64,000 nucleotides of DNA from Artemia franciscana (lineage: Eukaryota; Arthropoda; Branchiopoda; Anostraca; Artemiidae), in the NCBI RefSeq assembly GCF_032884065.1, contig NC_088872.1:310001-374000 (forward strand). Reading direction: 5' to 3'. The notes beneath the pieces are model-generated. The model was not told the origin of the DNA, did no database searches, and saw only the letters and a program-made list of their open reading frames with translations. A program made the position numbers and the translations under genes. Of the stretch, positions 31,916-44,384 are shown in pieces (position 1 is the stretch's first letter; each line of letters starts with the position of its first letter).

Positions 31916-33120
31916 ATATTTTGGGTTTAAGTTTAATATTCTTTCGGTAACTGTTCGGTAACAGCCTGTCGTTTAAGACCTTTTCAAGCTCTAGGTTTTG
32001 AGAGGTGATAAAAGGTGATAATGCACTCTTCTCTCATCTATATTAATTTAAAAGGAAAGTTTTTTTTTAATAGAAGTAAGAAGCAACATGAAAACCTAAA
32101 AGAAACGGAAAATATTTCCATTATTTCCCTTCTTCATCCCTCGTTCTTCCTACTAAACTCCTAAAATACTTTTTATTCAAAGGTTTTTGCGTTTCAAGAG
32201 TTGTCCTTAAGTAGCTGTGAAAAAAATGCCGTTAACCCTTTCCCTAAAAAGTTCAGATGTAATTGAAATGTTTATTCAAAAAATTTATGTTTCCCAAGTC
32301 AGTTTTTCTGGAAAGAACATAAGAAAATGTTTTTGTTGTTCATGATTCAAATAATGGGATGAAATTTTAGCAATAGAAAATGAATAAATCTAATTTAAAT
32401 TCCAAGCTGGCAATCTTATAAGTAACTGATGTACCCATCCGTGTAATCCGGGCTATAATTTTGATACTCTCACTGGTAACTAGTTATTTGTTCAACGGGG
32501 ACCAGGGAAAAGCCATACTAAGTAATACATTCCTACAGCTATGTTGCAAAGTAGGCTCTTGGTACATCTTTCTATGCAATCCAATGAAGCTCTACCCCTG
32601 TTAATTCATTCAACAATTATAAGATCTTAAATTACAATGTTTTGAAACATTAGTTAGTTGAATAATCAACAAGTACAAAAATACGAAAATAATCGACAAG
32701 TTATGGTTGAACAAGAGTGAAGATTTAATTAGCACCAGTTTGTTATTCATCTGTGCCGAATGCTAGCTTCTGAGAAAGAGGCTTTAAGGCTAAGGCTAAG
32801 GCTAAGTCTTTAAGACTAAGGTTAGGTCAACAGGAGCATCCGTAAAAAAGAAAATACCATCGCTACAAACGAATTATACTGGCCATAGATTGGAAAGGCG
32901 AACAAATAGGTTCTATAATTAATTCATAATGGTTTGTCCAGAAAACAAAAGGTAGCTATCCTTTACAGCTGTGCTTGAAATAGAAAAAATTATACCTGAA
33001 AATGCTGGAACAGCTGAGATGTAGATGAATATATAGAAAAAGTCAAAGTTTGTTGGTTCAACCATTGAATTTTAAGACCAAGGAATAATGTTTAGCAAGT
33101 AGGCTAAGAGGTAGCACGTT
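31916..33120. other. Intergenic, no gene seen
   Basis: Near 32055-32250 there is a worn trace of the Helitron-like family start (GAAGTAAGAAGCAACATGAA, CCCTCGTTCTTCCTACTAAA). The rest is unassigned. A short GGCTAAGGCTAAGGCTAAG run lies near 32787. Confidence 0.5.
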
Positions 33121-33325
33121 ACAATATTTCTAATCTGTTAAAAGTTTTTGAGCCATAATTGATAACAGGGGCAGGTTAATAGAATCATTTCTATTAAGAA
33201 AAGAAAATTTTTGGCCCATCTCAGATGTCGCATGTTCATACAAACCTAATTTAATATGTTTTATCTTCACGGAGATCTACCTGATTCAAAAAATAACTTG
33301 AATCAAAAATAAATAAACTATAGCC

Positions 33326-33426
<101 letters not shown>

Positions 33427-33644
33427 AAAATATAAATAAATAAATAACTGAATTAAAAATAATAATAGATAAATAAAAATATAAAAGAAAAATAGTAATG
33501 ACAGATCCAGTCTATATCACTCTTTAATACTTAACTAACTCCCCCTAACTAACTAGCAAGTAAAAGTGAAAATTGAAACGTTTTCAGATCATAGTGTTGT
33601 TTGAGTCAATTTTTTTTACAGATTTACCTCGTCGATGAAGCCAC

Positions 33645-33821
33645 ATGAAAATGGCCAAGTTCGATGTATTTTTACCGATTAACATCCGCTCGAAGTTTCT
33701 TGATGAGCTTTGGACCAATGATAATGAAGAGGCGACAATTATTACCATCCAGCTGGCCCAGATTTTGTTTTTTTCCAACGGTTGCAAAATTTCTAGTCTA
33801 TTAAAAGCTATTGGACCATAA
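33645..33821 (+). CDS. Possible small ORF or exon, 58 aa
   Basis: It runs ATG AAA ATG GCC to TAA, with the second ATG in a good context (GAAAATGG). The product begins MKMAKFDVFLPINIRSKFLD and continues with an acidic WTNDNEEAT and a hydrophobic IITIQLAQILFF part. Composition looks more protein-like than most ORFs in this window. A pyrimidine-rich tract and ACAG lie 24 nt upstream (near 33612-33621), so it could be an exon start. No homologue is recognised and the minus strand is open too, so support is weak. Confidence 0.22.
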   Translation: MKMAKFDVFLPINIRSKFLDELWTNDNEEATIITIQLAQILFFSNGCKISSLLKAIGP

Positions 33822-33850
33822 TTGATAGCAGGGGCAGGTTAATAGAATCA

Positions 33851-34374
33851 TCTAAAATAAGATATAGTGAAACAAGCCGATAGAAAAGGGTTAAAACGGA
33901 GGAAGCCTAGTTAGTTCGCAGCTAGGGAAGAAGTAGAGCCAACGAGATCATAAAAAAGGTACAATTAAACGCCTTTATACATGGGTTCCCGAAGAAACTA
34001 TTTAGACTAGCTCTTTAGTACAGACCTAAGCCTCTGAGAAACGCTGTAGCTCTTGTTAAGATAGAAATTCAGACAGATAAAGAAATGAAAAACCTAGCTC
34101 ATACGTCATGTGATGCAGCCCATTAACGGGAGACGTCATTAAAACAACTACAAATTCATATAGGTGAAATGTAAATAGGGCCATAAATAAGTCAAATTGA
34201 AAAAGACAAAATAATCAACAGAGTATCAACAGAAAAAGTGCCATTTGCTATGTTTTTATAAGCCAAATCAATATGCATTTATTTTCTGCACCAGGGTTAG
34301 AGAGTTACTCTTTCACCGTTACTGAGAAAGGGTCATCATATTTTAGTTTTGTTTAAGTTTTTTTTTTTTTTCAG
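33851..34374. other. Intergenic, no gene seen
   Basis: AT-rich. It ends in a 16-nt T-rich tract and CAG acceptor just before 34375. Confidence 0.5.
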
Positions 34375-34650
34375 TTTATTGTGCACTGAGGCTAATTAAG
34401 CGGAGATCTTGACCACCGAAATGTTTGCACAATTTTCAATTTTTTCACTGGTTGTTTATTGTCCTTGTTCTTCCTTTCTTTGCTACTTTGTGTTTTGATA
34501 CAAGAAGAAAGCTTCAGTTGCGCTAGAGTAAACATGTTTCAACCACAATGTATACAAAATTTGGAAAGCCATAGGCCAGCTAATAGGTGGAAGGCACAAG
34601 CAACAAATTGTCTTCCAGGAACGGGGAAAGGTCGAAGCTGTGATGAAAAA
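34375..34650 (+). CDS. Candidate exon: open segment with hydrophobic then Cys-containing part
   Basis: A strong polypyrimidine tract and TTTCAG precede it. One frame is open from about 34396, through a hydrophobic run (LLSLFFLSLLLCVLIQ), to a segment with Cys at SFSCARV, QPQCIQN, TNCLPG and RSCDE, ending at a GTAGGT donor-like site near 34651. The layout resembles a signal peptide plus a small Cys-rich domain, but there is no in-frame ATG before the hydrophobic run (only TTG). The first ATG in frame lies after it, so an upstream exon would be needed. The family is not recognised. Confidence 0.3.
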
Positions 34651-34796
34651 CCAAGTAGGTGATGTCACTCAAGGATAGTGAAACACGCTGCTGTAGAATC
34701 GTGAGTAGGACTAGAAAATTTTTGGTCTAACAATAGTGAATATTCAAACGGAGAAAGCAGATCCATGAGAGTCACCAGACATGCATCGTTTTCTAT

Positions 34797-34932
34797 ACAG
34801 CTTAGAATGTTGTGATTCTTAAAATTTTAGTGATCTACCCATTCTACGATGTCTTAAGAATGGGTGTTTCAATACAACTTAGAATATTGCGATTCTGAAA
34901 ATTTTAGTGGTCTACCCATTCTACGATGTCTT
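34797..34932 (+). repeat. Tandem duplication, ~60-bp unit, period 76
   Basis: 34797-34856 and 34873-34932 share CTTAGAAT.TTG.GATTCT, AAAATTTTAGTG.TCTACCC and ATTCTACGATGTCTT. The second unit is abutted directly by the tail of the minus-strand retroelement at 34933. Confidence 0.75.
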
Positions 34933-35160
34933 TTAGTAGTAGTATTAATTTATTATCCAAAAGAAATAACAGAGACAAAATCAATCGGTAGCACACCAAA
35001 AGCGTCACTTGCGAGGGTGAGCTACTAACAAAAAAGAACAAAAAATAGAAGAGAAACAAAACTAGACCTACGTTGCCTGAGCAACGTGAAGTGTTGCGGC
35101 AACCTTTGTCCGGCATCGCCGAATAAAGTGTTGCAAGAGTAACACTTTGTTTTTGTTTTG
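34933..35160 (-). mobile_element. Retroelement 3' fragment with (TAC)n tail
   Basis: Read on the minus strand it ends TTGGATAATAAATTAATACT followed by further ACT units, that is an AATAAA and a short trinucleotide tail, abutting CTACGATGTCTT. Upstream are small hairpins (CGTTGCTCAGGCAACG, GTTGCCGCAACACTT). No coding sequence is present. Membership in the LINE at 36.5-43.7 kb could not be shown. Confidence 0.45.
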
Positions 35161-36499
35161 TTTTTTTTTGCTATCGGTTAAACGCTGAAGTTGTCAGCCT
35201 ATCGAAGCGTTTAAAACGTCATGTTCAAAGAAGAACGCGATCAGTAATCAAATGATCAAAGGCTATTCCTCAGCGTTGAAAAAACAAAAATAACAAAAGA
35301 AGGAACTAAATTGACTTTGCAGCCAGTTGAACTTTATCCTTTTCAATCATAGACTTCGAGACGGATCAAGACTTGGAACAATATCTTATATAATCTAGTT
35401 GGTATTATAAAGCTATCCGTAACTTTTCAGGATCAACATACCATAGATGACACTCTATTAGTTATTACGAAACTGCCTCGTTGTTTTACGTTATCGTTTG
35501 TACCCATTGCGTAAACACTTAATTCTAGGTTACAGTGAGTTAGGGTAGGCTACACCAACTAGCAAAAGTTACAAACCCCTCTTCACTAAAGATGCTTGTA
35601 GCCTAACAGACGATTATTACTTACAAGTCCCATACATGTCTTACCACTGGAACCAACTCGGTCTTATCATCAAATACACTGGAAACAAATAATAGGTACA
35701 CCAAATAGCAAAATTTTAAAACTCCTCAATGCCGAAGATGATTATGAGCTAACAGCTGACCTTTCCTTAGCTTCCCCTCGTGGTTTCAGTGTGTACGCTA
35801 CTTCTGAAGTTGTCAACCCCTTAAAACTTTCAAACTAGTATATCTCATTTTTGTGTCGAATGTACTATGATGAGCTCATCAAGAGCTATCGATTGCCGAC
35901 GAAAAAAGAATTCTATTTGTCTTAGTTCAAAAGTTGATTTTTTTTTGCCGTAGGCCAACTTTCTAACGTCACCACTTAGAAAGGAGCAAAGGATAAGCTT
36001 CAATTTCTATAGCAATGACAAAACTTATAAAGTTTAAGAGGTACATCTGATAACATTTCTCTACCTCAATCCCAAGTCAAAAAAAAAATGATAAACCCAG
36101 CGAAAATCACGGCAGCACTTTCGGACCCCTGGGAAAATGCCGCTTTTTTGCTTCTGTAAATTTTTCTATTTGTCACTCAAAGAAGATATATTGGCTATGG
36201 GGCCAGGTAACTGCCACATAAACACTTATAAATTTTAGTCCATCTTCAATTTGAAAGTGGTGCCTGCCTGCTTGCCTGCTAGAACGGAGCTTTCCACTCG
36301 AAAGCAGAAAGATGGTTTGATGAAACGAAAGCTTGGCTGCACAACTTCAGATACTCCTCTCCGACATAGGCTATTTAACTCCACTTCACTTCATACACCA
36401 TAGGCTCTGGCTCGTGGACAAGCAAAAACCATCCTTTTTGGCCCCAGGCAAGAGTTCTGCGGAGCTTTCCAAAATGTAATGCCATATTCATCAATCCGG
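35161..36499. other. Intergenic, no gene seen
   Basis: Less AT-rich than average (for example 36120-36480), but with stops in all frames and no splice-bounded exon that I can support. It could be decayed retroelement 3' sequence. Confidence 0.4.
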
Positions 36500-36809
36500 C
36501 TTGAGGTCCACACTTTCCGTAAAAACCGCACAGGTTAAACCCTTACCAGTTTCCAGGAAGAAGCCGATATCGGCAGCATTGGAAAAAAAAAAAACGGGAA
36601 AAAACCAAATTGTTGCTCTCGCAACACAATAATAAAAACAAAGAACAAAAAAAGACAATGAGTTGGTCTATAACAAGCAAAAAGGTGAAACCATGTACCG
36701 AGAAAAAAAACTTACATAAATAATTCATACACAATAAACAACATAATATTTTGATCCCGAAACAAGAAAAAACAATAAAAAATTATTGCCAATATTAAAT
36801 CCATCAATC

Positions 36810-39800
36810 TCAATCTATTTCAAAGGTATACCTACCGAGTAACCCCACACGCAGCTCGGTTTTGAATTGATTAATGGGCAATTCTTTGGTACTTAAAACA
36901 AGATTATTCCACAGTTTAGCCCCTTTATAAATAACTAAAAAAGAAGTCTTACTTGAAACTAGGCGAGGAACCTCAATATCTCCACTTGTTCGAGTTCTGT
37001 GACCATGAACATTAGATCTTTCCCGAAAAATTCCTGTAAAATATTCTGGAACACACCCATCATAATACTTATACATAAAAACCAGTGTATAAAAATCACG
37101 CAATCTGGCTGCAGGCACTCTATTAATCATACTGTAAATTGACCTAACCAAATCCCGGTTCCCTATTCCACAAATTGATCTGATGGCATTATTCTGCAGT
37201 ACGCGGATTGGACGAAGTATTGAGGGGAATGTCCCAAGCCATACTAACGAACAATACAAAATATACGGATGAATCAGAGAAAAATATAATAACCGTAAAA
37301 CATTTGAAGGAAAAAAGTGTTTTAACTTACGGATAATCCCTAAATTCCGCGATAGTACTCTACTTATAGCTTTTACATGATACTTAAATGATAAAATATC
37401 GTCAATAATAATCCCAAGGTACTTAACGCAACTTGACCCTTAATAATGCCCTTCGGTGAAGCTATTTCCTTAATCCAAGGATAATAATTGGGGAATCGTG
37501 AAAATATAACAAAATTTGACTTATTTATATTTAGGTCAAGCCGGCTTATCAAACAGTTCGTGGTAACGAACTGTAGTAAGGAGCGACCCGGCTCAATAGT
37601 AACCAAAACTCTAAAAAATGGAATTTTGATACCAATAGCTACATCAAAAGAATCGCATTTTAATGCTGGTTTTAAATATATAAGTTTCATCAAGTTTAGT
37701 CTTACCCATCAAAAGTTACGAGCCTGAGAAAATTTGCGTTATTTTAGAAAATAGGGGGAAACACCCCCTAAAAGTCATGGAATCTTAACGAAAATCACAC
37801 CATCAGATTCAGCGTATCAGAGAACCCTACTGTAGAAGTTTCGAGCTCCTATCTACAAAAATGTGGAATTTTGCATTTTTTGCCACAAGGCAGATCACGG
37901 ATGCGTGTTTATTTTTTTCTTTTTATTTTTTTGTTTTTTTTTTCTTTTTCCCAGGGGTGATCGTATCGACCCAGTTGTCCTAGAATGTTGCAAGAGGGCT
38001 CATTCTAACGGAAATGAAAAGTTCTAGTGCCCTTTCTAAGTGACTAAAAAAATTGGAGGGCACCTAGGCCCCCTCCCACGCTAATTATTTTACCAAAGTC
38101 AACGAATCAAAATTCTGAGATAGCCATTTTATTCAGCATAGTCGAAAAACCTTATAACTATGTCTTTGGGGACGACTTACTCCCCCACAGTCCCCGTGGG
38201 AGGGGCAACAAGTTACAAACTTTGACCAGTGCTTACATATAGTAATGGTTATTGGGAAGTGTACAGGCGTTTTCAGGAGGATTTTTTTTGGTTGGGGGAG
38301 GGGTTGAGAAGAGAGGGATATTCTGTGGGAACTTTTCATCGATAGTTTGTCATGGGGGAAGAAAATCTCCATGAAGGGAGCGCAGGATTTACTAGCATTA
38401 TTAAAAAAAAAAAACAATGAAAAAATAAATATGAAAAAGTTCTTTCAGCTGGAAGTAAGGAGCAGCATTAAAACTTAAAACAAACAGAAATTATTACCCA
38501 TTTGAGGGGCTCACCTCCTCCTAATACCTCGCTCTTTACGCTAAAGTATTTTTAGTAATTTCAACTATTTATTCTACGGCTTTTGTGATTCTGGGGTCAT
38601 TCTTAATGAATTGGGACAAAATTTAAGCTTTAGTGTTAAGAGCGAGGATCTGACAAGGGGGCGAACCCCCTCATATATGTAATAAAAATATGAGAATACA
38701 AAAGTTCTTTACGTAAGCTAATTTATAAGTTACGTAGATCTTTTACTAATAAAAATATTCGTAAAAAATTAAAAATTCTAGTTGCCTTTTTAATTAACCA
38801 AAAAATTGGAGGGCAACTAGGCTTCCTCCCCCGCTCTTTTTTTCTCAAAATCATTCGATCAAAATTATGAGAAAGCCATTTAGCCAAAAAAAAAAATGCA
38901 AATTTTGTTTTAATTATTCCTCTGCGGAGAGCCAAAATCAAAACATGCATTGATTCAAAAACGTCCAGAAATTAAATAAAAAAAAAGTTTTTTTAACTAA
39001 AAGTAAGGAGCGACATTAAAACTTAAAACGACCAGAAATTACTTCGTATATGAAAGAGGCTGCTTCCTCATCAACGCCTCGCTCTTTACGCTAAAGTTTG
39101 ACTCTTTCTCTCAATTCTTCTTTTTAAAACAGTAAAAAACTTTAGCGTAAAGAGCGGGGCGTTGATGAGGAAGCAGCCTCTTTCATATACGAAGTAATTT
39201 CTGGTCGTTTTAAGTTTTAATGTCGCTCCTTACTTTTAGTTAAAAAAAACTTGTTTTTTTTATTTAATCTTCAACCAAAGACATGTCATAGTCATTGCTT
39301 CATTAATTGTTGAAGTAAGTTGTTGTTCAGTTGAAGCAACACACATCAATGTCGCATCGTCAGCAAATAAGGGTGTAGTGATCCTGGATCCCGAAGGTGC
39401 AGGATCAACTAGATCCCTAATTCTAGAAGTAGTTGCAACAGCATTTGGCAGATCATTAATAAAAATCAAAAAAAGAGTAGGACCTAACACAGTGCCCTGG
39501 GGGATATCAAATTTAACAAGATTTTGACTTGAAGAAAATCCATTAATGTGAACATACTGCTCTCTATTTTTGAGGTAATCACAAAGCAAAGCCAAAGTAG
39601 CCCCTCTTAGTCCGTAAAATTCACATTTTCGAAGTAGTAATTGGTGGTCAACAGTGTAAAATGCCTTAATCAAATCAAGAAACAGACCAGCTACTCTAGG
39701 CTTATTGTCAAGAGCTCCATTGATTACCGAAGTTACATATGATAATGCCATCTTTGTGGTCCCCCTTCCTGAATCCAAATTGAATTGGATTTAACAGCTT

Positions 39801-41656
39801 ATGCAGTTTCAAATGATCATAAACTCTAGTGTTAATACACTTTTCTAGCACACGAGAAATAACAGGTAAGACCGAGATAGGCCGATAATTTCCAAGATCA
39901 TTTTTATTACCACCTTTATTATTACCGCCTTTTTTATTACCTAAGATTACAGGGGTAATATTAGCAATTTTCAAGCAATCAGGAAACGTTCCCCGTTTCA
40001 AGCACAAATTAATGAGAGAAGTAAGAACATCTGCAACTTAAGGAAACGCTATTTTTAACACCAGAAGATTGAGTGAATCGCTACCTGCCGATGTATTTTT
40101 CATCCCAAGAAAAATTTTCTCTACTTCATCACGAGAGAAGGGTTTCATATACATAGAAATATCAATTGGGGTCTTCATAAAAAAAACTCTAAGGAAGGAT
40201 CATCATCAGAAGATACAATACGGGAAGATAAATTTACGCCAATATTAGCAAAATATGTAGAAACCGCATCACATATCTCTTCTGGTTTCTTCGTTGGCAG
40301 GCCATTCTGCATTACTACTTCATCGGGAATAATAGAGTTTTCTGTCGATTTCACACTTTTAATTATTTTCCAAGTTTTTGCAGGGTTACCACAAGTCTCA
40401 GTTAATTTATTTATGACATATTTTTTTTTACATTTCTCAGTAATTTCTTCAGGGCATTCCTATAAATTTTATAAATTCTTAAGCAAATCGGATCATTCCC
40501 TTTATTTAAGGAATTCTTATAAAGTTGATCTCTTTTATTAATACAACGCAACAAGTTAGGTGACATCCATGGTTTCTTAGGATTATTTTTCCTTGATGGC
40601 GAACGAACCATTATACATGTTTTTGTCACTAGGCAAATCAATTTGTTAGAAAATCTTTGAAAACTCGTATTTATATGATCCATAAGATCGACAAAATTAT
40701 TCTAATCGACTTCTGCAATTGCCTGCTTAAATTTTTGAAGGTTACTCTGGCTAAACACATGCATTGGACTCTTAGGAATTATTGGTGCTGGCTTTTGGGG
40801 AATACAGAGATCAAATCTTGTTGAAATCCCAAAATGATCTGATACATCAGTAATAATAACTCTTGGAACTGAAAAAAACAAATTGAAAAAATATTGTCAA
40901 TAAGCTTAGATGATGAAGTGGTTACTCGTGTGCATATATTAACAGTTGGAAATAAACCATTGGACATACAAAGCTGCAAAAAATCCATAAAAACACTCGT
41001 ATCAAGCTCATGAAGATCAATATTAAAATCCCCGAGCATCATAAATGGATGTGAACCAGTTGCTATTTTCTCCAGCTGCTTATCCGGAAGATCCATAAAG
41101 ATGGGTATGGAACCAGAAGGCAGCCTATACAATATAATAACAAATGCATCTTTAGGTTTCAGCCTAAGCTGAAGAATAAATGGTTCAAAAACCATTTCCT
41201 GATATACTACTATGTCATTTCTTACCAAAACCTCAATATCACTTCGAATATATGCACCGTTTCCTCCATGTTGTCTAAACTGTCGATTCCTATTGTAAAA
41301 TTTTTACCCTGGAATATTTAAAAGAGCGGAGTTGTGGTCATTCATCCAGGTTTCAGTAAGACCGATAACCTGAAAAACCGAAAGATCACATAATTCATTT
41401 AAAAAATTAAACGCAGAATTTAGCCCCTTGGCAATTAATATGAAAACATTGAGGCCTCTCGCATCACCATACTCAGATTGAATTCCATCTTTAAACAAAT
41501 ATTTGGAACTAATAGAATTATAGTGTTCTGCTACCCCAATGTCATAACTCCGATGCAGCTGCTCCGTAAATACACCCTAAAATCTACATTCGAAGCTTCC
41601 AGAATATTAAGACGGCTAATACTTCGGGAACCACGATAATAATTATTCATTGTCAT
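36810..41656 (-). pseudogene. LINE ORF2 (endonuclease and reverse transcriptase), broken
   Basis: A start near 41656/41650 (MTMNNYYRGSRSISRLN) precedes the endonuclease: GLTETWMND (41.36 kb), LGDFNIDL (near 41.03 kb), TRVTTSSSKLIDNIF and ITDVSDHFGIS (near 40.85 kb, reached by a frameshift). RT parts are: PSRKNNPKKPWMSPNLL (40.6 kb), NYRPISVLPVISRVLEK (39.9 kb), QFGFRKG, LDLIKAFYTVDH (usual DLSKAFDTVDH, so Asp to Tyr), IPQGTVLGPTLFLIFINDLP, FADDAT (39.37 kb), then after the insertion SRLDLNINKSNFVIF and, in another frame, VKYLGIIIDDILSF running to the C-terminal part with the stop at 36810. Stops occur near 40038 and 40707. The protein would copy the element's RNA into DNA at the nick in the nucleus. 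Confidence 0.88.
37549..39267 (-). mobile_element. Helitron-like repeat inserted in LINE ORF2
   Basis: On the plus strand it starts TCAAACAGTTCGTGGTAACG and ends TTTTTTTTATTTAA, 1719 bp. The flanks are A (37548) and T (39268). Joining them gives TGG TTG AAG ATA AGC CGG on the minus strand, which restores the ORF2 frame from W-L-K-I to S-R-L-D-L-N exactly. The palindrome lies at about 38970-39267 and the second hairpin near 38500-38660. No target-site duplication beyond an ambiguous AT. Confidence 0.92.
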
Positions 41657-41979
41657 TAAATTTAAAAAAAAAACTCGGTACAGGGTTTCAAAAACAGACA
41701 CAAAAAAGAAAAACAAATTGAAAAACAAAAAAAATCCACTTCAAAATACTAATAAGAAAAAGAACAGGCGAAGAAAATATTGCATGTAACCCATCCATGT
41801 ATAAAGCTCAAGCTCCTAACGCAACGGCTAACAAATTAATAATAAACACAAACCCCGACATCATAAGATCACTAAAAAACTAACTTAACAAAACTTCAAT
41901 AAGACTTAATCAACCAAAATACACAAATTACGGTGCCAACAGACCCTTTGCATTATACCAAAGCACTTTAGTTACAGTG

Positions 41980-43603
41980 TTATTTTTTTACACAAATAAC
42001 AAGGGTTAAGGTAGGGGGTACCCAGCATTCCACTCCTTTATCGACTAGACATTTATGGATACCCAGGAGTTCCTTGCGCACAATACACGCACGAGGGGTA
42101 ACATCATCACCAATAAAAACATTCTTATAAATGCTGAACTGTTTCCCTTAAGTTGTTTCGCATTTTTCAAAAGAGAAAATCAAACCTGTTTATTGTCCAC
42201 TTTAATTTTAACAAACTTTTTAGAACACTGAACAATACTAAAAGACCACAAATTTCCACTATCCAATGACAATCCATGCACCAACACATCCGAAATCAGA
42301 GACTCGGCATCCTCGATAGGTACTTCATTTAAGCCCCAAAATAATAAGTTGCACATTTTATTGCGATTTTCTTCAATAAAAAATTGGTTGACTACTGAAT
42401 TCAGTTCCTCATTACATTTATTAATTAGCTCCGATTGGCCCTCCACAATATTATTCAAAACCAGAAGTTCAGGTTTAACTGTTGCAAGTTCATTCTCAAG
42501 CACATTATTTTTATTTTCTATCGATGTAACACGATTGGTCACTGCACTTATATCAGATTTTATCTCCAAGACATTATGTTGGAGTGCCTCAATGTTTGTA
42601 TTAAGGGACTGCACCATTTCCAGAATTTTAATAGTATTCTCAGCCAATTTATTCTCTGACAATCAGTGAGAACGCTACCGTCAGAATTATTCGTCGAATC
42701 AAACAGCTCGTGGTAACGAACTGTAGTAAGGAGCGACCCGGCTCAATAGTAATCGAAACTCAAAAAAATGGAGTTTTGATACCAATAGTTACATCAAAAG
42801 AATCGCATTTTAATGCTAATTTTAAATATATAAGTTTCATCAAGATTAGTCTTATTCATCAAAAGTTACGAGCCTGAGAAAATTTGCCTCATTTTAGAAA
42901 ATAGGGAGAAACACCCCCTAAAAATCACACGATCTTAACGAAAATCACACCATCAGATTCAGCGTATCAGAGAATCCTACTGTAGAAGTTTCAAGACCCT
43001 ATCTATAAAAATGTGGAATTTCGCATTTTTTGCCAGAAGACAAATCACGGATGCGTGTTTATTTGTTTTTTTTCCCAAGGGTGATCGTATTGACACAGTG
43101 GTCCTAGAATGTCGCGAAAAGGCTTATTCTAACGGAAATTCAAAGTTCTAGTGCCCTTTTCAAGTGACCAAAAAATTGGAGGGCACCTAGGCCCCCTCCC
43201 ACGCTCATTTTTTCCCCAAAGTCACCGGATCAAAATTCTGATATAGCCATTTTATTCACAATAGTCGAAAAACCTAATAACTATGTCTTTTGGGACGACT
43301 TACTCCCCTGCAGTCCCCATGGGAGGGGCTGCAATTCACAAACTGTTTTTTATTTACTTTTTATTTACAGTTTCTTACTGTTTTAAAAAGTAGAGTTAAG
43401 AGAAAGAGTCAAACTTTAGCGTAAAGAGCGGGGCTTTGAGGAGGAAAAGCCCCTTTCATATATGGAGTAATTTCGTTCGTTTTAAGTTTTAATGTTGCTC
43501 CTTACTTTCATTAAAAAACTTGTCTTTTTTTTGTTTAATTCATCACAGGGTCCAATAAGTCTGCTTCAATTCGGTTACGTTTACCGCTGCCTTTCTTTCC
43601 CAT
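41980..43603 (-). pseudogene. LINE ORF1 (coiled-coil, nucleic-acid-binding type), broken
   Basis: It starts at ATG 43603 with MGKKGSGKRNRIEADLLDPV, interrupted at 43538-42699 by a Helitron-like copy, then continues MNSTNNSDGSVLTD. A one-base frameshift near 42663 leads to LSENKLAENTIKILEM and a coiled coil (heptad-like Leu/Ile/Val over about 80 residues). An RRM-like MCNLLFWGLNEVPIEDAE follows. A second frameshift near 42150 reaches the C-terminal block VFIGDDVTPRACIVRKELLG, stop near 41980. This fits LINE ORF1p, which coats the RNA and chaperones the nucleic acid. Confidence 0.8.
42699..43538 (-). mobile_element. Helitron-like repeat inserted in LINE ORF1, internally deleted
   Basis: 840 bp, starting TCAAACAGCTCGTGGTAACG and ending TTTTTTTTGTTTAA on the plus strand. 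It sits between A (42698) and T (43539). Removing it joins GTG ATG AAT TCG ACG in frame. It keeps the 3' region and only one arm of the 5' palindrome (about 43375-43500); most of the middle of the family is gone. Confidence 0.9.
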
Positions 43604-43700
43604 AGTAATGGTATGAAAATAAGACTATTCGCCTACCTTTATATAAACTATATTTATGCTTACCCACGCTAGTTCCAGCGTGCAATGTACATATGCATTA

Positions 43701-44384
43701 AAAGGGCACGCCTCACATCCAAATAAATAGCTTTCTTAAAACAGAAATCGGTGGCCAAAAATTACAGGAAACTCCTTCTTATCCAATTATCAATGAAAGT
43801 TATTTCATGCTATCACGAGTATTCACAGAGTCAAAAACATTACATAGGATTCGCTGCGTTAGATTAAATGCAGTGAAACAAGTTCACTCATTGACTGCTG
43901 AATAGGAACTGAAAGATTAACTGAAATCTTAAGATTAAGCGTTTGAAAAATCTCGCTTGACTTATCGAAAAAAAAAGTTAACTTCAGGAGAAGAAATTTC
44001 CAAGTAATGTACAAAAACGACTCAAATTTCATAATAGTTTTGCATTGGTTAGTCTTACTTTGGTAGAATTAGGAGGACAAAAATTGTTATCGGGAAAATG
44101 TATGCAAGCAGCTAGATTTTCACTGTGTTTCAATAGTGGATGCACTCCAAAAACGTTGTATTGTATGGGATTAAACTAAAAAACTTTTTACATAAAATAA
44201 GTGTTTCAAAAAAAGTAAAAACATTAAGCCTAGAATGAGCAAAAATAAACTCAAATAATCTTCCAAACATATAACTACCACAAATAGCTATCAATAAATA
44301 AATGAAACTCATAACGAACAGAAATCACGATAAATAGCCGACGCAAACTTAAAGCTAGCAAATATTTCAAAAGTAGAGCTGATT
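43701..44384. other. Sequence upstream of the LINE, no gene seen
   Basis: Probably LINE leader and then unique AT-rich DNA. The exact LINE 5' end is not defined. Confidence 0.4.

Larger units (their letters stand above)
36500..43700 (-). mobile_element. Degenerate non-LTR retrotransposon (LINE), ORF1 and ORF2
   Basis: Minus-strand order is 5' end near 43700, ORF1 43603-41980, ORF2 about 41656-36810, then a T/A-rich 3' region. It has an apurinic-like endonuclease and reverse transcriptase of the CR1/Jockey/L2 style; the clade is not certain. Several frameshifts and stops make it dead. Two Helitron-like insertions (37549-39267 and 42699-43538) interrupt ORF2 and ORF1. No 3' tail or target duplication could be defined. 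Confidence 0.88.

Noticed and set aside
38133-38417. Repeated Pro/Ser-rich ORF (also 9091-9354 and 54526-54861)
   Set aside because: The same frame recurs only because it lies in the Helitron-like repeat. It starts and stops at different points in each copy and lacks conserved codons beyond the DNA similarity.
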